Shown: piece after piece, positions 29,826-34,867 of the stretch
Numbering within the stretch: the stretch's first letter is position 1
How the letters are laid out: each line of letters starts with the position of its first letter
IMG/VR virus record: IMGVR_UViG_3300028548_007929
Span: 1 to 34,867 of that record
Direction: 5' to 3' (one strand)
Length of the DNA: 34,867 nucleotides
From: a virus
Program-made: the position numbers and the translations under genes
The notes under the pieces: generated by a model
Databases searched by the model: none
Seen by the model: only the letters and a program-made list of their open reading frames with translations
What the model was told of the DNA's origin: nothing

Positions 29826-31679
29826 TTAAACTACTTCACAGTTACCACCAGCGCAAGCAAGCTCGCCTGATAGATCCGTGTTGTCATCTAGCTCAACTAC
29901 TTTAGTTAAGTCTACATTAGATAACACTTTCGACATTTCATTAAACTTAGCTTCGTCAATGTCTTCAAACGGAGCCTGTGTGTATGTACCGCCGTTGTAA
30001 GGCAATACAGATAAACCATTGTAATGGTTTCTATTCTCCCACATCCATTTTCCAGCTTCATCCCACTCATCCTCTCGTAAGGAGATCGTAGCCGAAACAT
30101 TATGGCTGTTTGAACCTGTTCTGTGACCTGACTTAACCCACTCAGTAGCTACACGTTTTACACGTTCAAGCGTATCAAATGGTGATTCAGTTCTCATAAT
30201 AGATCCTTCAGGAGCTTTTTGAGGTACAGATATTACTGCTGTATCGTGAGGTCTGAAGAACTCGTCTTCTATTAGCTCAGGATGATTTACAGACAAATAA
30301 GTATATATAGCCTCATTTTTTCCTACGCGCATCCTACGGACATAATAATCATTATGCCATGCATGAATACCCGATGACGTTCCTAGTACCAGAGATGTTG
30401 TCCCTGCAGGCTTAACGGTTGTAGATCGTGCTGATTTGTTTATGCCAATTAGCTTGGCAACTCTAGCGTTCTCTTTGTTAACTATTTTAGCCGCATCAGA
30501 CATATCATATTTAAGCACAGCGCCTGAACCAATACCAGTCATTGACACTCCGATAAGAGCATCTCTTTCAGTTGTTTCCTTCCACACTTCGCGTAAGTAA
30601 TGAAAGTCAGTGTAACCTGCTTGAAGCGTTCCTATAAACGCAGCGGCTTTCACCCTAGCATTAAAGTCATCTTGACTTTCTATATCTGAGACATTAACCT
30701 CACATAAGTTACAAAACTGAAAAGGTCTTAGTGCTATTTCACAGCAAGGATTTGTTCCCCAGTCTTTATCGTTGTTTAGATAAATACCAGGCTCACCAGC
30801 ACCAGACAGTTCAACACGTTTCCACAGATTCATAAAAAAGTCTTCTGTAATTTTGTGTCGCATTAATACAGCAGAGTTGTTAGCTCTACCACGCTGTGGG
30901 TTACTCTCCCACCAATCACCTGATTTACAGGAGATCATTTCATCATCAGCAGCGCTGAATAAACTAATTAAAGCCGCACGTCTTATACCGCCAGCAAGTA
31001 CAGCATCAGCAATATGGCAGATAATATCGTGAACCTCAATAGAACTGAGAGTCGATCCGTCTTCTTTCGCATTTAAAATTCCTTCTAACTTCATTAAACA
31101 TTCCTTTAGCGGCTGAGGACCTGGAGCTTTACCACCAGATGTAACTAGCCTAGCGCCTTTTGGCCTAATATCAGTGTAGTCAAACAACACTTTAGACGTA
31201 CGCTTGTTGCCAAGGTAAGACTTAACTAAAACCTTTACAGCATCTGACCAACCTTCAATTGAATCACCAATAACAAACCTTCTAGTTCGTTTATCAAACG
31301 GCTTAGTTATGTTTGGTAGATCTTTAATGTGGTGTTGTTGTACTGAGTAACCTACTCCACAACCGGACAACAGCAAGAACATAATCTCTGAGAAACAATC
31401 AGGATGGTCAGCAGGCAGATATGAACAGTTATATAAGCGATTAGGAGATATTTCAATGGGCTTACCTGCAAACTGTAACGAACGCATGCTTGGTAAAATC
31501 TTTTTATTGTAGACATATTTATATGCTTCATCTATTTGGTCTATTAGTTCTGGGTATTTCTTTTTGTGCATTTTGATATTACGGTCTACAAGTTCAGACC
31601 AAGTCTCTCGGCGATTAAGCTCCGGGTTGTACTTGGCGTACTTCATGTGTACGGTAATATCTGAGAGGATGTTATTCAT
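29826..31679 (-). CDS. nrdJ: Class II (adenosylcobalamin-dependent) ribonucleotide reductase, monomeric type
   Basis: A 617-residue enzyme that reduces ribonucleotides to deoxyribonucleotides. C312 in N310-P-C-C-E314 corresponds to the thiyl-radical Cys with its Asn and Glu partners. C85 (LYNCSYLP) and C323 (FCNLCE, eleven residues after C312) form the redox pair, with the same spacing as C408/C419 in the Lactobacillus leichmannii enzyme. The C-terminus has C609-x4-C614, the shuttle pair that re-reduces the active site. SGGKAPGP (181-188) is the usual substrate-loop region. No N-terminal ATP-cone is present. These features fit the B12-dependent monomeric RTPR class, common in marine phages, rather than class I, and no small subunit gene is nearby. 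It shares the operon with thymidylate synthase and MazG-type genes. Confidence 0.92.
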   Translation of the reverse strand: MNNILSDITVHMKYAKYNPELNRRETWSELVDRNIKMHKKKYPELIDQIDEAYKYVYNKKILPSMRSLQFAGKPIEISPNRLYNCSYLPADHPDCFSEIMFLLLSGCGVGYSVQQHHIKDLPNITKPFDKRTRRFVIGDSIEGWSDAVKVLVKSYLGNKRTSKVLFDYTDIRPKGARLVTSGGKAPGPQPLKECLMKLEGILNAKEDGSTLSSIEVHDIICHIADAVLAGGIRRAALISLFSAADDEMISCKSGDWWESNPQRGRANNSAVLMRHKITEDFFMNLWKRVELSGAGEPGIYLNNDKDWGTNPCCEIALRPFQFCNLCEVNVSDIESQDDFNARVKAAAFIGTLQAGYTDFHYLREVWKETTERDALIGVSMTGIGSGAVLKYDMSDAAKIVNKENARVAKLIGINKSARSTTVKPAGTTSLVLGTSSGIHAWHNDYYVRRMRVGKNEAIYTYLSVNHPELIEDEFFRPHDTAVISVPQKAPEGSIMRTESPFDTLERVKRVATEWVKSGHRTGSNSHNVSATISLREDEWDEAGKWMWENRNHYNGLSVLPYNGGTYTQAPFEDIDEAKFNEMSKVLSNVDLTKVVELDDNTDLSGELACAGGNCEVV

Positions 31680-31686
31680 TTTTTTT

Positions 31687-31824
31687 TTAGTTTTTATAAA
31701 TTGTTATACAAATGTCTATAAAACCAATGTAGATTACATGGTTATTTTTAAATTCTTCTTGGTACGTTCTAGCGCCAAATAATAGGCCTGGAATAAATCC
31801 AAAGCTTAGTTCCCATTCATTCAT
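31687..31824 (-). CDS. Small hypothetical protein (45 residues), probably membrane-associated
   Basis: This reading frame fills the 147-base gap between the endonuclease and ribonucleotide reductase genes. ATG at 31824 to TAA at 31687 gives 45 residues. The product starts MNEWELSFGFIPGLLFGART, has a charged middle (YQEEFKNN) and a second hydrophobic strand or helix (VIYIGFIDICITIYKN). It starts two bases after the stop of the endonuclease gene and ends seven bases before the reductase start, exactly filling the operon. That fit, and the non-random alternation of hydrophobic and charged parts, support a real gene. Function unknown. Confidence 0.65.
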   Translation of the reverse strand: MNEWELSFGFIPGLLFGARTYQEEFKNNHVIYIGFIDICITIYKN

Positions 31825-31826
31825 AA

Positions 31827-32270
31827 TTATTTTTGTTTTAAAATTAATAATACTGTTTCTTCGCAGTCTTTTTGATTTTGAGGTTTATATAGAGTTACAT
31901 GAGGTAAATTGTCTTTTACGTGTTTTTTAAACATTTTCCATCTCATTGGAAAACTTTCGTTTGCTCTACCTTTGCATTCAATAATAAATGTATCAGCAAC
32001 AAAGTCTGGAGTGTACTTTACGTTAAGTATTTTTTTATTACCCCTGTTTTTGTACTCACCTTTACCATTGCCTTGTTTTTCATAACAATCGTTAGCAAAC
32101 TCAAAGCTCTCTTGCAATACGTATGTTTGTCCTTCGTAGTGAGATTGTATTTTAGCTTTTTTTAAGGCTAAATACATATACTTCTCTAAACCTGAAGCAA
32201 ACTGAATACCATCACAGACAACTTTTTTAGCACGCACTGGACCACGTTTTCTAGACTTTTTCATCATCAT
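31827..32270 (-). CDS. PD-(D/E)XK endonuclease (endonuclease I / DUF1064-like)
   Basis: A 147-residue nuclease. An early FASGLEKYMY contains E29, followed by YTPDF (D89) and IIECKGR (E98, K100), which form the canonical E...PD...ExK metal site. The basic N-terminus (KKSRKRGPVRAKK) suits DNA binding. The layout resembles phage T7 endonuclease I and DUF1064 proteins, which resolve branched DNA or cut DNA for packaging or host-DNA breakdown; which of these applies here is inference. A Lys/Gly-rich insert lies between E29 and D89 (about 66-80). Three consecutive ATGs (32270, 32267, 32264) could start it; the first is used here, overlapping the upstream gene by 20 bases. Confidence 0.75.
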   Translation of the reverse strand: MMMKKSRKRGPVRAKKVVCDGIQFASGLEKYMYLALKKAKIQSHYEGQTYVLQESFEFANDCYEKQGNGKGEYKNRGNKKILNVKYTPDFVADTFIIECKGRANESFPMRWKMFKKHVKDNLPHVTLYKPQNQKDCEETVLLILKQK

Positions 32271-32520
32271 CAAACTTTTTGATTAAAGCTTCTTCAGATA
32301 AGTCTTGAAGCTCTTCGCGCGCAGCTTGTATGTATAGCACGGCATCCATAAGCTCTTCTTGTACATCGTTTAAGTAGCCTACTAAGTTTTTCATTTTAGT
32401 AGTACGCTCACTATGTAGTGTTTGGCCATACTTTTCAAAGCCTATGTCAGATCGCTGAACAAACTTGTTTACAACATTTCTAACTACTGGATCTCTAAAT
32501 TCAATTGTTTGCTTTATCAT
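32251..32520 (-). CDS. Small all-alpha NTP-pyrophosphatase-like protein
   Basis: An 89-residue helical protein. FEKYGQTL (28-35) is followed by a helix with VQEELMDAVLYIQAAREEL (about 53-71), where E55, E56 and D59 form an EExxD pattern. This resembles the metal-binding helix of MazG-like all-alpha NTP pyrophosphohydrolases, and similar short proteins occur next to nucleotide-metabolism genes in phages. It lacks a second full ExxD motif, so it may be a binding subunit or a diverged enzyme. It ends in TAG and overlaps the endonuclease start. It begins one base after the larger MazG-fusion gene, which suggests a shared role in nucleotide-pool control. Confidence 0.5.
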   Translation of the reverse strand: MIKQTIEFRDPVVRNVVNKFVQRSDIGFEKYGQTLHSERTTKMKNLVGYLNDVQEELMDAVLYIQAAREELQDLSEEALIKKFDDDEKV

Positions 32521-32521
32521 A

Positions 32522-33523
32522 TTAGTTATCTTTTACAAATGTTCCATTAATCATTTTGCCTTTACGTTTTGAAATTACATCGTAAGCTTCTTGAATACAC
32601 TCTTCAATTGAAACTCCGCAAAGTTCAGCTAAGTTAGTTAACACAACGACCATATCACCAATACCATCAACTACTTCGTCAATATCATCTTTTAACAAAG
32701 CTCTACCAACTTCGCCAGCTTCTTCCATAAGCTTTATGTATTGAGTTTTAGGATCGCCTTTATCATATAAGCCTCTTTCATCAGCCCACTCTCTAATACA
32801 CTCAAATATATTTTCATTGCATTGGTTGCAATTAGCTGCGGATTGGTTTTTGTATTCTGCAAATAGCTCTGCAAATCTCATTAGTTGATCTTGATCGTAT
32901 TCAGGTTTTTCAGCTGGATCAAATATAGTATCCCATTCGCCAAGAGATTCTTGAAACTCTTCAGCAGCAGTCATAGTGTAATAATCTACTAAAGCTTCTT
33001 GATCAGTCTTAGCATCGTATGTTGTACCAACAATAATATTTCTGTGCGGATCTTTATCGTAAAACAAGCTAAAAGCTTTGTTGTATATGTAACACCTTTC
33101 ACTGCTGAACTGAGAAGATCTAACATTAGCCATTATCCAGTTTACTGTTTGGCTTGTGATAGTAAATTCACCGTGCTCAGTTTGCCATTGCATACCAATT
33201 TCATCCATCAACTGGCCTTTTAACTTGTTGATAGGGCAAGGAAACGTTGTTGTTGCCTCTGTTACGTTTATTTTCATTTTCTTAAATTGTTTAAAGTTAT
33301 TACTGTATAGGTCTTTGTAGAGCTGTTCGTCAACCTTGTAACCAAAAGAGTCTTGCATTTCATGCTCTAGCTTTGATATGTAGCCTATGTCGTCAGACCA
33401 AGCTAATATTTCAAACTCACCCTCTTGGTATCCTTGTTGTTTTACAACTCTTTCTTCAATGTTGTTTGTTACACCAACCTTTTTTCCAGGTATGTGGTAT
33501 AACGCATAAGTTTTGTTTATCAT
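32522..33523 (-). CDS. GIY-YIG-like domain fused to MazG nucleotide pyrophosphohydrolase
   Basis: A 333-residue two-part protein. Residues 5-65 look like a GIY-YIG-type domain: YALYHIPGKKVGVTNNIEER (strand, turn and KVGxTxNxxxR) and then KLEHEMQDSFGYKVD with candidate catalytic E53 or E55. Residues about 90-250 are a poorly defined middle with two close Cys (NCNQCN, 231-236). Residues about 255-330 are MazG: EEAGE (267-271) and DEVVDGIGD (282-290) supply the metal ligands, ending in the RKGKMINGTFVK tail usual for phage MazG proteins. MazG hydrolyses (d)NTPs and, in host cells, can lower ppGpp. Its start overlaps the thymidylate synthase stop (ATGA), so the two are coupled. The fusion is clear; activity of the first domain is uncertain. 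Confidence 0.7.
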   Translation of the reverse strand: MINKTYALYHIPGKKVGVTNNIEERVVKQQGYQEGEFEILAWSDDIGYISKLEHEMQDSFGYKVDEQLYKDLYSNNFKQFKKMKINVTEATTTFPCPINKLKGQLMDEIGMQWQTEHGEFTITSQTVNWIMANVRSSQFSSERCYIYNKAFSLFYDKDPHRNIIVGTTYDAKTDQEALVDYYTMTAAEEFQESLGEWDTIFDPAEKPEYDQDQLMRFAELFAEYKNQSAANCNQCNENIFECIREWADERGLYDKGDPKTQYIKLMEEAGEVGRALLKDDIDEVVDGIGDMVVVLTNLAELCGVSIEECIQEAYDVISKRKGKMINGTFVKDN

Positions 33524-34206
33524 AAGTGGTAATTTCTAGTTTTTAAATTAGGTATTTTATCGTTATACAAGTGTAGGTTGTGCGCAAAGTGGTAATATGT
33601 ACCAAGCTCATATCCTGTCTCGTAAGCAACTAACATCTGCAAACTTGAAAAACAGTATTGATCATTACAGAAGCCGTACCAGATGTCATTAGAACGCATT
33701 ACAACAGACATGTTAAGCTTATTGTCTACAACTGTGAATTGAACAGCGTAAGTACACGGTGTGTCTGTGTCATACATGTGTTGCTCTTTACCATCGTATA
33801 TAGATATTGCCGCTTGCCTAGTGTTTTTGTTTTGCTTTAATTGTTCTATAACTTTATCTAACTGTTTAAATCTATTCCATTGATAACCGTAGTTAGAATT
33901 AACTTGACCGTATTTATCAGCCATTGTTCTCCATATAACTGGAACCTTACCATATATCTCGCCAAGCTTTGATATGTTAGGATCACCAGATAGATACCAT
34001 TGCCATTCAGCTTCAGCATACTCTTGTGACCACTTGCGATCTTTGTTAAGTATGTAGTTGTTCTTTGGGTTAGTAATATAAAAGCCTACATTAAATAAAG
34101 CTTTTGTATTTGCAAACTCAACGCCATCACGAAACAATTTCCAGTACCAATAATCATACGCTTCTGATGCAGAGTTGAATGATGTTTTAGTTGTAGGACT
34201 AAGCAT
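33520..34206 (-). CDS. thyA: Thymidylate synthase (ThyA-type)
   Basis: Numbered from the ATG at 34206, this is a 228-residue enzyme that methylates dUMP to dTMP with methylene-tetrahydrofolate. C151 in DTPCTYAVQF is the catalytic Cys. R171-S-N-D174-IWYGFCND is the phosphate- and nucleotide-binding segment, and H212-L-Y214-N matches the HxYxN motif. AEAEWQWYLSG (64-74) and YGYQW (106-110) are typical of phage members. Another in-frame ATG at 34284 would add 26 residues, but they run through a separate small gene and are not ThyA-like. The 34206 start overlaps that gene's stop by eight bases, fitting coupled translation. It ends in TGA overlapping the next ATG. At 228 residues it is shorter than the usual 260 or so. 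Confidence 0.85.
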   Translation of the reverse strand: MLSPTTKTSFNSASEAYDYWYWKLFRDGVEFANTKALFNVGFYITNPKNNYILNKDRKWSQEYAEAEWQWYLSGDPNISKLGEIYGKVPVIWRTMADKYGQVNSNYGYQWNRFKQLDKVIEQLKQNKNTRQAAISIYDGKEQHMYDTDTPCTYAVQFTVVDNKLNMSVVMRSNDIWYGFCNDQYCFSSLQMLVAYETGYELGTYYHFAHNLHLYNDKIPNLKTRNYHL

Positions 34207-34336
34207 AAGCCTGTCCGTTATAAACAAACCACTCTTTGATTTTAGCAGTCTCATACACTTTTTGCAAAACTCTAGTTTTACCATTCATTGTTAATGAAAT
34301 TCTTTTATTTGATAGTACTTTAATTATATTTGTCAT
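34199..34336 (-). CDS. Small hypothetical protein (45 residues) overlapping the thymidylate synthase start
   Basis: ATG at 34336 to TAG at 34199-34201 gives 45 residues. The frame overlaps the upstream 85-residue gene by 17 bases and the thymidylate synthase start at 34206 by eight bases, so it bridges what would otherwise be a gap. The peptide is basic (MTNIIKVLSNKRISL, then KTRVLQKVYETAKIKEWFVYNG) and mixed alpha/beta. It is in a different frame from the longer thymidylate synthase extension, so only one of the two can be a real coding stretch; the overlap pattern favours this one. Function unknown. Confidence 0.55.
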   Translation of the reverse strand: MTNIIKVLSNKRISLTMNGKTRVLQKVYETAKIKEWFVYNGQAYA

Positions 34337-34577
34337 AATAATATTTATAATATTCTATTTGTTTTTCTAAGACTTCCTGCTTCTCAAAGTTAGGACTAAA
34401 GTTTGACTTGCCTTTAATGATGATCTCAACGCAGAAATTTTTACCAATATCTGCAAAGCCATTAGACTTTACAACACAGCAAGTTATGCCATTGTTAATA
34501 CACCATTGTATCATTTTAGAATCTAATCTTGTAAGAGGCAAAAAGCCTGGTTTAAAAGGCTTAGTTTTTCTAGCCAT
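34320..34577 (-). CDS. Hypothetical protein (85 residues)
   Basis: An 85-residue protein starting MARKTKPFKPG. The ATG at 34577 overlaps the stop of the helicase fragment (TAATG), which is why it is chosen over a TTG further upstream at 34589. The N-terminus is basic. The middle (about 18-60) alternates strands and turns, with four Cys of which two are adjacent (ITCCVV). The last 25 residues form a Lys/Glu/Tyr-rich helix (EKQIEYYKYYYDKYN). There is no recognised domain. Its place between a replicative helicase and thymidylate synthase suggests a replication-related or nucleotide-related role, by association only. Confidence 0.6.
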   Translation of the reverse strand: MARKTKPFKPGFLPLTRLDSKMIQWCINNGITCCVVKSNGFADIGKNFCVEIIIKGKSNFSPNFEKQEVLEKQIEYYKYYYDKYN

Positions 34578-34807
34578 TAGTTCTCCCAAGGCATTGGTTC
34601 ATCCTCAGCAACATCAGAAGCTATTGGTAAAAAGCTACCAGATCTATATTCCCACTTGAAGTGAGCTTCAGCACCATTTTCGCCAAGGTTTTGAAACTTA
34701 ACTTTTAAGACTTTAGCCTTAACGGTTTTAGCTTCATAATCTCTGTGAACCAACAAGCCGTGATAACTAGCATCATACCATTCACCACCACCTTTAATAT
34801 TGTACAT
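34577..34807 (-). CDS. C-terminal part of a Twinkle/DnaB-type replicative helicase, downstream of an in-frame amber
   Basis: The 76 residues correspond to the last part of a phage hexameric helicase. MYNIKGGGEWYDASYHGLL is the typical 'I-x-GG-x-x-x-x-D' segment and LVHRDYEAKTVKAKVLKVKF fits the closing strands (compare the IRGSG... and RILKCRFTGDTG segments of T7 gp4). Directly upstream in the same frame, the bases encode the expected preceding helicase residues but are interrupted by TAG at 34814-34816. This ORF therefore starts at an internal Met of the family, not at a natural N-terminus. It may be made by re-initiation or readthrough, or the amber may be an error or mutation. The helicase identity is quite sure. 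Confidence 0.7.
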   Translation of the reverse strand: MYNIKGGGEWYDASYHGLLVHRDYEAKTVKAKVLKVKFQNLGENGAEAHFKWEYRSGSFLPIASDVAEDEPMPWEN

Positions 34808-34813
34808 AGTTGG

Positions 34814-34867
34814 CTATTCAATTTTACCATCTGAACCTTTGTACATTTTAGTAGGATGAGCAACAAC
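34814..34867 (-). pseudogene. Truncated upstream part of the helicase gene, ending in an amber codon (runs off the window)
   Basis: In frame with the 34577-34807 ORF, positions 34817-34867 encode VVAHPTKMYKGSDGKIE. This is the expected helicase segment just before PTMYNIKGG (the HP-x-KM motif of Twinkle/DnaB-like helicases). It is followed by TAG at 34814-34816 and then Pro-Thr-Met without any frame change. The continuity of the family motif across the stop shows that this was one gene. The rest of the helicase lies beyond the window, so its condition is unknown. Confidence 0.6.

Noticed and set aside
32522-33523. GIY-YIG-like domain read as a free-standing homing endonuclease
   Set aside because: It is fused in frame to a complete MazG domain within a packed operon, and no intron or split gene is visible around it.
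33520-34284. Longer thymidylate synthase starting at the ATG at 34284
   Set aside because: The extra 26 residues are unlike the family and overlap a better-fitting small gene in another frame; the 34206 start overlaps that gene's stop in a coupled arrangement.
1647-34867. Reassignment of TAG to an amino acid (as in some crAss-like phages), suggested by the amber inside the helicase
   Set aside because: TAG ends several otherwise complete genes (2538-2540 followed by TAA, 25353-25355 right after the T9SS domain, 27194-27196, 32251-32253, 34199-34201), no suppressor tRNA is visible, and no other gene has an internal TAG interrupting a family motif.
1-34867. tRNA genes, CRISPR arrays, insertion sequences, integrase or attachment sites
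   Set aside because: None seen: the gaps between genes are too short for tRNAs (largest plus-strand gap 61 bases, holding the hairpin), no direct repeats with spacers occur, and no transposase or recombinase motifs appear in any product.

Overview
The window looks like part of the genome of a lytic, short-tailed (podovirus-like) double-stranded DNA phage, AT-rich and densely packed. The host is most likely a marine-type Bacteroidota (flavobacterial) cell; this is an inference from five independent signs. (1) A phage gene carries a type IX secretion (T9SS) C-terminal sorting domain plus GCTDP-type tandem repeats. (2) Three exported proteins have signal peptides whose predicted mature N-terminus is Gln, the 'Bacteroidetes Q-rule'. 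(3) Almost no gene has a Shine-Dalgarno sequence; starts sit in A/T-rich leaders such as AATTATG. (4) The giant tail protein has BACON-like segments. (5) A small Hc1/histone H1-like protein of the kind common in Bacteroidota is present. Terminase, portal, capsid, polymerase and RNA polymerase genes are not visible and presumably lie outside the window.

Layout, plus strand, 29 to about 29490: the late (virion) block. It begins with a protein of unknown role, a UUCG-tetraloop hairpin, two adaptor/neck-like proteins and a 2766-residue tail protein. A small beta-rich protein follows, then three genes resembling an ejection (internal virion) set, ending in a 2465-residue protein. That protein carries a zincin HExxH motif, a PD-ExK nuclease-like motif, a HAD phosphatase-like domain and a C-terminal Cys/His knuckle. 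Next, at 21.7-25.4 kb, is an unusual export cassette. It holds an outer-membrane-barrel-like protein, a one-pass membrane coiled-coil protein, a secreted thioredoxin-fold protein with both catalytic cysteines replaced by Asn, a small basic protein, and the T9SS-sorted repeat protein. The block ends with fibre and receptor-binding-type proteins, a DUF5675-like candidate cell-wall protein, and small structural proteins.

Layout, minus strand, 29.6 kb to the right end: the replication and nucleotide-metabolism block, read leftwards. It starts with the broken 3' end of a Twinkle/DnaB-type replicative helicase (in-frame amber). Then come two small unknown genes, a thymidylate synthase, a GIY-YIG-like/MazG fusion, a second small all-alpha NTP-pyrophosphatase-like protein, and a PD-(D/E)XK endonuclease. 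A 45-residue protein, a monomeric class II (B12-dependent) ribonucleotide reductase and the Hc1-like protein complete it. Most genes overlap or abut, suggesting one operon, which ends at a strong rho-independent terminator between the two converging blocks.

Together the minus-strand genes would make and balance dNTPs during replication, and the plus-strand genes would build the virion. The export cassette, which would place phage proteins in the periplasm, outer membrane and cell surface of the host, is the most unusual part. Four small genes (28912-29064, 29543-29617, 31687-31824, 34199-34336) and several start choices were worked out directly from the bases.
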